DNA of 6,224 nucleotides from Anaerobacillus sp. (GTDB taxonomy: Bacteria; Bacillota; Bacilli; Bacillales_H; Anaerobacillaceae). Every line of letters starts with the position of its first letter. Within the stretch, counting starts at the first letter, position 1. Below, one piece after another: positions 1 to 5,248 of this stretch. The stretch is taken from NCBI GenBank assembly GCA_007120055.1, contig SKOL01000646.1, forward strand, positions 1 through 6,224, given 5' to 3'. Under the pieces are notes generated by a model, which did not search any database, had not been told where the DNA came from, and saw only the letters and a list, made by a program, of their open reading frames with translations. A program made the translations under genes and the position numbers.

Positions 1-1
1 A

Positions 2-1168
2 TTATAAGTTTTCAATAAATAACCTGACGACATCGGCTCCACCGATAATCGTACCTAATGTACTACCTAAGTTTGTCAACACAACTATGAGTAGTATTCG
101 CGTAACCTTATTACCCCAAAAACCTTTTATCGAATAAACATCATCTGAAAGATTTTCAAAATCAGCGACACTCGGCCTGTTCATGTAAGCTTGAACAAAC
201 CCAGCAAACCAGCCTGCAGCCATTAACGGATTCAATGAACTTAATGGGGCGACAACAAATGCCGTGAGAATAGCGAACGGATGTCCGAAAGCAATCGCTG
301 CTCCAAGTGCTGAAAACGAGCCATTCCATAAAATCCAACTGAGTGTTTGTTGCATTCCAGCCGCTGGATTCGCATAAAAAGTATAAGCAATAATACTAAG
401 AATAATCAACGGAATCATCCAAGCAATGATTTTCGGTGCTTTCGATTTCGGTGGTAACTTTGAGATTGCCTTTATATCTTGTTTTTTATTAATTTCTTCT
501 TTAATTCCTGGAACATGAGCAGCTCCTAAAACAGCAACAATTTTTTCTCCAGGAGCTTCTTTAATTTTATGAGCTAAGTATTGGTCTCGCTCATCGATTA
601 AAGGAACCTTTAATTTAGGGAAAGATGCAGTGAATTCACTTAACATCGAATCAAGCATATCTTCAGACTTTAATTTCTCTAATTCTTGTTCTGAAATCGT
701 TTCTTTATTGAAAATACTTGCAAAAATTTCACTAAGAAGCTTTAATTTTCCCCAAAAGCCTATTTGGTGCCAAATGCGAGCAAATGTTACTTGAATGTTT
801 CTATCAGCTAATACAAGGTCTGCGTCTATCTCTTTTGCCGATTCAATTCCTTGGATCATTTCTTGCCCTGGCTTAATTCCAAACTGTTTGGCGACACGTT
901 TTTGGAAAGAAGATATCACAAGATTCATTAAAAGAAGAGTAGCTTTCTTTTCTTTAATTACATTAAATATATCCATATTCTTCCAAGTGTTTCCGTCAGT
1001 AATAGACTTATATCTCTGCTCATCTAATTCCACACAAACTGTGTCTGGTCTTTCTCTTTCAATTACTTCTTTTACTTGTTCGGCACTTTGTTTTGAAACA
1101 TGCGCAGTTCCGATCAAGATCAATTCCTTACCGTTATGAGATATTCTCGTAATATTTTGTTCTGACAT
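2..1168 (-). CDS. TraB/GumN (TIKI/PrgY)-family protein with C-terminal membrane domain
   Basis: The 388-residue protein has an N-terminal TraB/GumN domain (about residues 8-235) and a hydrophobic C-terminal half. Both GxxH signatures of the TraB/PrgY/TIKI family are present: GTAHVS at 20-25 (H23) and GAAHVPG at 215-221 (H218). Also visible are VELDEQR (46-52), ADRNIQ (121-126) and ERDQYLA (193-199). Likely membrane segments lie at about 246-266, 284-306, 309-328 and 354-377. Eukaryotic TIKI members are metalloproteases, and enterococcal TraB/PrgY reduces pheromone activity; whether this protein is catalytic is inference. Since the N-terminal domain has no signal peptide, it is probably cytoplasmic and tethered to the membrane. 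The ATG at 1166-1168 follows AAAGGAAGG (1175-1183) at good spacing. The gene lies 77 bases downstream of rlmH in the same orientation with no terminator between, so read-through is likely in addition to a possible own promoter. The stop codon is 1 base from the window edge. Family call is firm; the biological role is unknown. Confidence 0.9.
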   Translation of the reverse strand: MSEQNITRISHNGKELILIGTAHVSKQSAEQVKEVIERERPDTVCVELDEQRYKSITDGNTWKNMDIFNVIKEKKATLLLMNLVISSFQKRVAKQFGIKPGQEMIQGIESAKEIDADLVLADRNIQVTFARIWHQIGFWGKLKLLSEIFASIFNKETISEQELEKLKSEDMLDSMLSEFTASFPKLKVPLIDERDQYLAHKIKEAPGEKIVAVLGAAHVPGIKEEINKKQDIKAISKLPPKSKAPKIIAWMIPLIILSIIAYTFYANPAAGMQQTLSWILWNGSFSALGAAIAFGHPFAILTAFVVAPLSSLNPLMAAGWFAGFVQAYMNRPSVADFENLSDDVYSIKGFWGNKVTRILLIVVLTNLGSTLGTIIGGADVVRLFIENL

Positions 1169-1207
1169 CGATTACCTTCCTTTTAACGAATACTAAATGC
1201 TTCTCCC

Positions 1208-1213
1208 ATTATA
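1208..1213 (-). promoter_or_regulatory. Candidate -10 element for the TraB-family gene
   Basis: On the minus strand this is a perfect TATAAT, about 40 bases upstream of the TraB-family ATG, in the gap after rlmH. It would give a leader of about 33 bases that includes the ribosome binding site at 1175-1183. No convincing -35 hexamer sits 16-18 bases upstream (the region is plain AT-rich), and there is no TGn extension. The promoter call is therefore tentative, and the gene may simply be read from rlmH. Confidence 0.35.
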
Positions 1214-1245
1214 CAACAATGAGTAAAAATAGTTATAAATTTTCT

Positions 1246-1263
1246 TTATTTATGGTACGGTTC
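1246..1263 (-). other. SCC attachment-site-like sequence at the 3' end of rlmH
   Basis: The last 18 bases of rlmH encode E-P-Y-H-K-stop. They match the staphylococcal SCC insertion-site consensus, as I recall it (GARGCNTAYCAYAARTRR), at all but one position (C instead of G at base 4, giving Pro for Ala). In Staphylococcus, Ccr recombinases insert SCC elements exactly here. No second copy of the site and no recombinase gene is visible in the window, so the site appears unoccupied. The match follows largely from conservation of the RlmH C-terminus and does not by itself show that the site is used. Confidence 0.4.
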
Positions 1264-1725
1264 ATTGCGAATAATTTTAAAAGCTCTATACACTTGCTCG
1301 ACTAAAAATAAACGCATAAGCTGGTGTGGAAACGTCATTTTTGAAAATGAAAGCTTACTATCGGCCCGCTGCATTACCGCTGCACTTAATCCAAGTGAAC
1401 CACCAATAATAAAGGCAACCTTACTGCGCCCATATGTCGCCAGTTTATCAATTTCTTTTGCTAACCGTTCTGAGCTCCACATCTCGCCATCAATGGCTAA
1501 TGCAATAACAAACGTATCTTGACCTACTTTTGCTAAGATCCGTTCACCTTCTTTTTCCTTAACCTGAAGCATTTGGGCTTCACTTAATTGTTCAGGAGCT
1601 TTTTCATCTGGTACTTCGATCACTTCCACTTTGGCATAAGGTCCTAATCTTTTTATGTATTCGTTAATTCCATTAACTAAATATTTCTCTTTCAGTTTTC
1701 CTACCGTAATAATTGAGATATTCAC
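1246..1725 (-). CDS. rlmH: 23S rRNA (pseudouridine1915-N3)-methyltransferase RlmH
   Basis: RlmH is a SPOUT-class, SAM-dependent methyltransferase. It methylates N3 of pseudouridine 1915 in helix 69 of 23S rRNA, acting on assembled 70S ribosomes as a homodimer in the cytoplasm. The product is 159 residues, the usual length in Firmicutes. Visible family features are the N-terminal [21 protein letters not shown] (75-80), the SAM-binding trefoil-knot segment [10 protein letters not shown] (105-114), [12 protein letters not shown] (125-136) and the conserved C-terminal NEPYHK (154-159). The start codon is GTG (1723-1725), preceded by AGTGGTGA at 1734-1741; the B. subtilis orthologue yydA also starts with GTG, as I recall. 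It lies 68 bases downstream of the CxxH/CxxC gene, and that gap is crowded with DnaA boxes and a possible promoter. The 3' end carries the SCC attB-like sequence. Identification is very secure. Confidence 0.98.
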   Translation of the reverse strand: MNISIITVGKLKEKYLVNGINEYIKRLGPYAKVEVIEVPDEKAPEQLSEAQMLQVKEKEGERILAKVGQDTFVIALAIDGEMWSSERLAKEIDKLATYGRSKVAFIIGGSLGLSAAVMQRADSKLSFSKMTFPHQLMRLFLVEQVYRAFKIIRNEPYHK

Positions 1726-1733
1726 AACTTAAT

Positions 1734-1741
1734 TCACCACT
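1734..1741 (-). promoter_or_regulatory. Ribosome binding site for the rlmH GTG start
   Basis: Minus-strand AGTGGTGA lies 8 bases upstream of the GTG at 1723-1725. It is a moderate Shine-Dalgarno match (GGTGA core). It supports GTG as the true start, since no in-frame ATG nearby would preserve the conserved N-terminus. Confidence 0.6.
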
Positions 1742-1749
1742 TTTTAATA

Positions 1750-1778
1750 TTTATCCACAGAAGTTATCCACATATCAA
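1750..1778 (-). promoter_or_regulatory. Candidate rlmH promoter overlapped by two DnaA boxes
   Basis: On the minus strand TTGATA (1773-1778, 5 of 6 to the sigma-A -35 consensus) and GATAAA (1750-1755, 4 of 6 to the -10) are separated by exactly 17 bases. The perfect DnaA box at 1764-1772 fills the spacer and abuts the -35. The perfect box at 1751-1759 covers the -10. If this is a real promoter, DnaA binding would be expected to repress it. The -10 match is weak, so rlmH may depend mainly on read-through from the upstream small gene. Confidence 0.4.
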
Positions 1779-1850
1779 CAACTCACAGAAGATTTATCCA
1801 CTAATTTTATAAATTGCCTTTTCAGTACAGTAGTTACACACTGTGGATAA
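1751..1850. promoter_or_regulatory. DnaA-box cluster upstream of rlmH
   Basis: Four DnaA boxes lie within 100 bases. Perfect TTATCCACA occurs on the plus strand at 1751-1759 and 1764-1772. A one-mismatch TTATCCACT is at 1794-1802 on the plus strand. A perfect box is on the minus strand at 1842-1850. The first two are spaced 13 bases start to start, close to one helical turn plus a few bases. A fifth perfect box is separate, at 2212-2220. DnaA is the replication initiator and also a transcription factor; clusters outside oriC can titrate it or regulate nearby genes. From memory, the intergenic region upstream of B. subtilis yydA (rlmH) is one of its stable non-oriC DnaA-binding sites, which fits. 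There is no DnaA-unwinding-type AT-rich 13-mer array or dnaA/dnaN gene here, so this is not oriC. Confidence 0.8.
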
Positions 1851-1952
1851 CTGTTCCTCTAGTTCTAACTTTTCCATAATCGGTGCTACTTCTTCTTCAT
1901 CTACGATCATATCAATCGCAAGTTCTATATGGTTTTCACAACAGTAATACAT
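1794..1952 (-). CDS. CxxH/CxxC small putative zinc-binding protein
   Basis: This 52-residue protein starts MYYCCENH. It has a C5-x-x-H8 pair and a C39-x-x-C42 pair (CNYC), giving a likely four-ligand metal (probably zinc) site. Between them is an acidic helical stretch of about 30 residues. This is the pattern of the Bacillaceae CxxH/CxxC protein family (YyzF-like), whose function is unknown. The start chosen is ATG 1950-1952 because AAGGAGG lies 6 bases upstream and the family begins here. An in-frame ATG further upstream (2004-2006) would add 18 residues but has no ribosome binding site. The gene sits 68 bases upstream of rlmH in the same orientation, a neighbourhood I also recall from other bacilli. 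Its 3' end contains one perfect DnaA box (codons for L-S-T) and one near-perfect box that overlaps the stop codon. Existence is well supported; role is unknown. Confidence 0.85.
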   Translation of the reverse strand: MYYCCENHIELAIDMIVDEEEVAPIMEKLELEEQLSTVCNYCTEKAIYKISG

Positions 1953-1958
1953 AGTTTT

Positions 1959-1965
1959 CCTCCTT
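1959..1965 (-). promoter_or_regulatory. Strong ribosome binding site fixing the CxxH/CxxC start
   Basis: Minus-strand AAGGAGG, a perfect Shine-Dalgarno sequence, lies 6 bases before the ATG at 1950-1952. It decides the start against the longer reading from 2006. Confidence 0.85.
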
Positions 1966-2014
1966 AATATTAGCAAAATAATGTTATAACGGGTTTCTAT
2001 CATCATAACTTATT

Positions 2015-2043
2015 ATTTTAGTGATCAGACGATTCATACGCAA
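2015..2043 (-). promoter_or_regulatory. Candidate promoter of the CxxH/CxxC-rlmH unit
   Basis: Minus-strand TTGCGT (2038-2043) and TAAAAT (2015-2020, 5 of 6 to consensus) are separated by 17 bases, which would give a leader of about 55 bases before the ATG at 1952. The -35 is only 3 of 6. An alternative slightly upstream is GTGACA/TATGAA with an 18-base spacer. A promoter is expected here because a terminator ends the preceding unit, but the exact site is uncertain. Confidence 0.35.
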
Positions 2044-2075
2044 ATTCATGAGGATTTGTCACTATTTAAGCTAAT

Positions 2076-2155
2076 AAAAGGTGGATGATTTCCTTCTCTT
2101 CGCTGTGACCTTCTTTCGAATCTCAGAGGCTTGTTCACGAAATCATCCACCTTTT
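2076..2155. repeat. 80-base element with perfect 17-base inverted ends (large stem-loop)
   Basis: The arm at 2076-2092 (AAAAGGTGGATGATTTC) is the exact reverse complement of 2139-2155, and the two flank a 46-base interior. On the plus strand the stem runs directly into eight T's (2152-2159), resembling a rho-independent terminator with an oversized loop. On the minus strand the run is broken (CCTTTTATTA). A GTGA/TCAC pair (2105-2108 with 2135-2138) could form a small inner helix. No plus-strand gene ends here, so ordinary termination is not an obvious explanation. It could be a non-autonomous mobile repeat (MITE-like), a structured RNA, or a terminator remnant. No target-site duplication is visible at the flanks. 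Confidence 0.6.
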
Positions 2156-2211
2156 TTTTCATACAAATGGAATATAATCTCATTAAACCATTTTAACTAC
2201 TTTTTATAAAT

Positions 2212-2220
2212 TTATCCACA
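2212..2220 (+). promoter_or_regulatory. Isolated perfect DnaA box
   Basis: TTATCCACA lies in the gap just beyond the T-run of the htrC terminator, about 360 bases from the main cluster at 1751-1850. It is identical to the consensus. It may belong to the same DnaA-binding locus, looped across the small gene, or may be a chance occurrence. Confidence 0.5.
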
Positions 2221-2236
2221 ATATACTTCAACCCAT

Positions 2237-2291
2237 AAAAAAGAAGGTCCCCCTAAACAAAGTGGCATGACACTTGTTGGACACCTTCTTT
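2237..2291 (-). terminator. Rho-independent terminator of htrC / the wal operon
   Basis: Read on the minus strand, 19 bases after the htrC stop codon, AAAGAAGGT (2283-2291) pairs with ACCTTCTTT (2240-2248). Further pairing continues through TCC/GGG-type contacts, and an inner hairpin (AACAAGTG against CACTTTGTT with one bulged T) extends it into a long interrupted stem. The 3' arm ends in CTTTTTT, giving the U-tract in minus-strand RNA. The plus-strand T-run is short, so termination is mainly for htrC transcripts. Confidence 0.85.
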
Positions 2292-2309
2292 ATATCAATA
2301 GATTTTCAT

Positions 2310-3527
2310 TTATAACGTTTGTTTTGCCAATACTAGTGTCGTCGTTTTTCTTTGACCGTCGCGATAAAATGTGACTTCTAAATCATCACCAATTTTCTTT
2401 TTCGTATATAAAAATTTTCGTAAATCATGGGTATCTCTTATTGTTTCACCATCAAGTTCAACAATCACATCATATTGTTCTAAGCCAGCTCGTTCTGCTG
2501 GAGTCATTGTTTCTACTCGTTCTAAAACGACACCGCCTTTAACTGATTCAGGCAAATTAAATGTTTCTTGCCAGTGAAGACTCGGCACTTCAGAAAGCGA
2601 ACGAATGACAACTCCCATTTGCGGACGTTGGACCTCTCCATACACTTCTAAATCGTTAATAATTGGTGTTGCAATCGCACTAGGAATAGAAAATCCAATC
2701 CCTTCGATAGAACCACCCATTTTCATCGAATTAATACCGATGACTTGCCCTTGAATGTTAATTAACGCACCACCACTATTACCTGGATTAATGGCAGCAT
2801 CTGTTTGTAAGACTTCTGCTTCCCAATCAATCCTACCATCTTTATTTAAATCAACAGGGACACTTCTCTCAGTTGCACTAATAATACCTTGCGTCACTGT
2901 GCGTGAAAACTGTAAACCTAACGGGTTACCGATTGCAATCGCTGGTTCACCGACTCGTAAAAGTTCTGAATTCCCAAATTCAGCGACAGCATTGACGCCT
3001 TCAGACGAAATTCTTAACACTGCTAAATCGGTAATGACGTCCGACCCGAGTAACTTTGCTTCCACTCTAGAACCGTCACTTAAACTAACTTCAATTTGTT
3101 GAGCACCTTCGACAACGTGATGATTCGTTACAACGTAAGCATGATCGTTTGTCTTTTTATAAATAACACCAGAGCCTGTTCCTTCTCCTTGTGTTGTTGA
3201 CCAGAAATTACCTTGACGTAAATTAATGACACCGACAACCGCATCAGAAACACGTTCAACGGCCTCAATAATGTCTGAATTTACCGTTAAATTTACCGTA
3301 TTATCAAGTTGTGTACTTTCTGGTATATTAGTTACTACAGCTTCAGAACCTTGTCCTTTGGGAACTACATCATAAGGTAAGAACCCTGAGTTGGAGAGAA
3401 ATGGAACAGAAAAGATGACAAGCAAGGCTCCAATTACTGAACTAAACAATGCTGTGATCGCAATACCTTTGGTACTTTTTTGTTTTTGTCTTGTTTCGGT
3501 TTGATAATGCTCATCGTAATATCCCAT
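2310..3527 (-). CDS. htrC: HtrC-type membrane-anchored serine protease (S1C, DegP/HtrA family)
   Basis: This 405-residue HtrA-family protease has a short cytoplasmic N-terminus (1-20, basic at 13-20), one membrane anchor (about 21-44), a linker, a trypsin-like domain (about 85-290) and one C-terminal PDZ domain (about 300-402). The catalytic triad is visible: H137 in TNHHVV, D167 in TDLAVL, S251 in NPGNSGGAL. The active site would face the extracytoplasmic side. The position after walJ matches B. subtilis yyxA/htrC, whose product is reported to cleave the germination protein YpeB in spores; that role here is inference. Just before the catalytic-serine strand, residues 226-236 (DLNKDGRIDWE) resemble a calcium-binding EF-hand/dockerin loop. 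ATG 3525-3527 follows a strong AAAAGGAGGG site. The gene lies 114 bases after walJ with no terminator between, so it can be read from the wal operon as well as from a possible own promoter. A terminator follows. Confidence 0.95.
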   Translation of the reverse strand: MGYYDEHYQTETRQKQKSTKGIAITALFSSVIGALLVIFSVPFLSNSGFLPYDVVPKGQGSEAVVTNIPESTQLDNTVNLTVNSDIIEAVERVSDAVVGVINLRQGNFWSTTQGEGTGSGVIYKKTNDHAYVVTNHHVVEGAQQIEVSLSDGSRVEAKLLGSDVITDLAVLRISSEGVNAVAEFGNSELLRVGEPAIAIGNPLGLQFSRTVTQGIISATERSVPVDLNKDGRIDWEAEVLQTDAAINPGNSGGALINIQGQVIGINSMKMGGSIEGIGFSIPSAIATPIINDLEVYGEVQRPQMGVVIRSLSEVPSLHWQETFNLPESVKGGVVLERVETMTPAERAGLEQYDVIVELDGETIRDTHDLRKFLYTKKKIGDDLEVTFYRDGQRKTTTLVLAKQTL

Positions 3528-3554
3528 AAGATTGCCCTCCTTTTAGTGAATTCA

Positions 3555-3582
3555 ACTATAATTTTATTAAATTTCGTGAAAA
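3555..3582 (-). promoter_or_regulatory. Tentative htrC promoter
   Basis: On the minus strand TTTTCA (3577-3582, 4 of 6) and TATAGT (3555-3560, 5 of 6) are 16 bases apart in the 114-base walJ-htrC gap. The gap is highly AT-rich, so chance matches are likely. I saw no clear sigma-G or other alternative-sigma pattern. Confidence 0.3.
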
Positions 3583-3641
3583 AATCCAGTATTTTATCTT
3601 CAGTTTTTCGTAGTTACATATATTGACACATTTTTAATATT

Positions 3642-4436
3642 TTAAACAGCAACTAACTCTGTTGGTTTTACTGGGTCTGTATCAAATAACTTTAAAGTCC
3701 CCCCTACTTCAAAGCCCTGCTCTAACAGTGTTTGCTTAACAGTTAAATGGGCAAGGTCCTTCATATTATTATCTTTACTTAAATGCGCTAAATACACTCG
3801 TGTCGCTTTTGTACCAATCACTTCTGCTAATGCTAGTGCTGCATCCTCGTTGGACACGTGTCCGACATCACTTAAAATACGTCGTTTAACACTCCATGGA
3901 TATTTACCCATTCGAAGCATATTCATATCGTGATTCGATTCGAAAATATAGACGTCAGAATCTTTAATTGTTCCTTTCATTCGATCACTAACATAACCTG
4001 TGTCCGTGATTACAGAGAGCTTCTTGCCTCCGTGGTGAAACACGTAAAACATTGGCTCAGCAGCATCGTGAGAAACACCAAATGATTCAATATCTAAATC
4101 CCCAAAGGTTTTTGTTTCCTCCATTTTAAAGATACATCTCTGGTCTAATGTTAGTTTTCCTAATGCACCTTCCATCGCATTCCACGTTTTTTCATTAGCA
4201 AATACAGGAATGTTATATTTTCTCGCTAATATACCGACCCCTTTAATGTGATCGCTATGCTCATGACTAACTAAAATCGCATCAAGATTACTCGGGCAGC
4301 AATCAACTTTTTGAAAAAGCCCTTCCATTGCTTTTCCACTTAACCCGGCATCTACTAATATTCGTTGTTTCTCTGTAGCTACATATATCGCATTTCCCGT
4401 GCTACCACTAGCTAAAACACTGAATTGTAAACTCAT
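3642..4436 (-). CDS. walJ: WalJ (YycJ), metallo-beta-lactamase-fold hydrolase of the wal operon
   Basis: This 264-residue protein is the length I recall for B. subtilis YycJ. It shows the metallo-beta-lactamase metal-binding set: HEHSDH at 58-63 (H58, H60, D62, H63), SHDA at 122-125 (H123), TDTG at 144-147 (D145), ESNHD (H169), GHVS (H193) and AHLS (H218). These would bind two metal ions in a cytoplasmic enzyme; there is no signal peptide or membrane segment. YycJ/WalJ proteins of bacilli are implicated in DNA metabolism and in coordinating replication with cell division and wall synthesis. 5'-3' exonuclease activity has been reported for a B. anthracis homologue, as I recall, and I have not verified this. 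ATG 4434-4436 follows GGAGAGG (4446-4452), which fits almost entirely in the 17-base gap after walI, so the two genes are co-transcribed. No key residue is missing. Confidence 0.95.
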   Translation of the reverse strand: MSLQFSVLASGSTGNAIYVATEKQRILVDAGLSGKAMEGLFQKVDCCPSNLDAILVSHEHSDHIKGVGILARKYNIPVFANEKTWNAMEGALGKLTLDQRCIFKMEETKTFGDLDIESFGVSHDAAEPMFYVFHHGGKKLSVITDTGYVSDRMKGTIKDSDVYIFESNHDMNMLRMGKYPWSVKRRILSDVGHVSNEDAALALAEVIGTKATRVYLAHLSKDNNMKDLAHLTVKQTLLEQGFEVGGTLKLFDTDPVKPTELVAV

Positions 4437-4453
4437 TTTTTGTTTCCTCTCCG

Positions 4454-5248
4454 TTATTGTATATTTTGCACAGCACCATCAATGGCATTAACGGAATACA
4501 TATTTTCATTCACGCCAATGTTCCAAATGGGGGCAAATACTTGTACTTCTCCTAGCGGCTTAAAAAAGCTGTAATAGCTTAATTCTACTTTATGGATCTC
4601 ACTATCTGGCGGAATCAACTGTTTATTAAACAACTTTTCAATGGCACGAATACTAGTTAACATTTCTTGTTCTTTACTTTGTGGGTGAATTGGTTGAATC
4701 GTTAAATAATTTTGTTCATAGCTCGTAATTTTAAAGTCTTCATCTAATTGCAACAGTAAAGGTAACCGACCACTCTCATAATTATCGACTTTTTTTCCTT
4801 CGTACGTCTGATAAAAATAAATTTGCTTCAATTCTTCATCATAATAACTAAAACGATACTCACTACCATGAATAATATTTTCTGAAACAAATTCCGTAGC
4901 TAATTGCTCAATATTATCGTCAACTAGATTTATAGCAAATTTCTCCTCGAGTGATACTATGACAACCTCTTCATCTACCGCCACTACATTTTGAGAGTCT
5001 AATTGAGTTTCTATCTTCTCTTCAAGTAAAAAATCAAGCGATCCACTAATGTATGTCCCTGTCACTTGCTCATCTTGAAGTTCTACCTTAATCGTAATAT
5101 TCATTTCCGAAAGACGTTCTTGTAAAGTAGCCTCTTCTAATAAGTTAATATTACTTGCATCTTTTTTTTCATTTAACTGAAGTCCCAGAAATATATTTAA
5201 TAGCAAAAAAGTTAAAATAAAAATCGTCTTTGCTCTACTCCAGTCCAT
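4454..5248 (-). CDS. walI: WalI (YycI), membrane regulator of the WalK sensor kinase
   Basis: The 264-residue protein starts [14 protein letters not shown] and has one N-terminal transmembrane helix (about 7-24), followed by a soluble extracytoplasmic domain of about 235 residues of the YycI family. WalI acts with WalH on the WalK histidine kinase through transmembrane-helix contacts. In B. subtilis the pair restrains WalK; in Staphylococcus aureus it activates it. The direction in this organism cannot be read from the sequence. Its ATG (5246-5248) is inside walH, giving a 14-base overlap. GAGGAG (5256-5261), also inside walH, lies 7 bases upstream, so translation is probably coupled. The length is a little below the B. 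subtilis protein (about 280), with no sign of truncation. The identification rests on gene order, size and topology as well as sequence character. Confidence 0.93.
   Translation of the reverse strand: MDWSRAKTIFILTFLLLNIFLGLQLNEKKDASNINLLEEATLQERLSEMNITIKVELQDEQVTGTYISGSLDFLLEEKIETQLDSQNVVAVDEEVVIVSLEEKFAINLVDDNIEQLATEFVSENIIHGSEYRFSYYDEELKQIYFYQTYEGKKVDNYESGRLPLLLQLDEDFKITSYEQNYLTIQPIHPQSKEQEMLTSIRAIEKLFNKQLIPPDSEIHKVELSYYSFFKPLGEVQVFAPIWNIGVNENMYSVNAIDGAVQNIQ

Larger units (their letters stand above)
1953..2309. other. 357-base intergenic region between the htrC terminator and the CxxH/CxxC gene
   Basis: No gene is visible on either strand. Going with transcription (right to left), the region holds the htrC terminator (2237-2291), a lone perfect DnaA box (2212-2220), about 55 AT-rich bases with nothing recognised, an 80-base inverted-repeat element (2076-2155), a candidate promoter (2015-2043), and the ribosome binding site of the small gene (1959-1965). 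Confidence 0.7.

Noticed and set aside
795..1139. Plus-strand open frame of 114 codons inside the TraB-family gene
   Set aside because: Antisense to a clear family member, with no ribosome binding site and no recognisable product.
2..1263. An integrated SCC-like element downstream of rlmH
   Set aside because: Only one copy of the att-like sequence is seen, with no recombinase or element genes. The single downstream gene looks like an ordinary chromosomal gene, and the far side is outside the window.
1265..1522. Plus-strand open frame of 85 codons inside rlmH
   Set aside because: Antisense to a highly conserved gene, with low-complexity composition typical of a shadow frame.
1953..2006. Longer start (ATG 2004-2006) for the CxxH/CxxC protein
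   Set aside because: No Shine-Dalgarno sequence there, whereas a perfect AAGGAGG precedes the ATG at 1950-1952 where the family's N-terminus begins.
1751..2220. A chromosomal replication origin
   Set aside because: DnaA boxes are present, but there is no dnaA or dnaN gene and no clear AT-rich unwinding element. A DnaA-binding cluster outside oriC is the simpler reading.
2371..3102. Two plus-strand open frames (2371-2577 and 2755-3102) inside htrC
   Set aside because: Both lie antisense to the protease and PDZ domains of a complete gene and show no protein-like features of their own.
3578..3609. Possible terminator between walJ and htrC
   Set aside because: Only a weak A/T-only pairing (GAAAAA with TTTTTC) with no GC stem; not enough to call termination.
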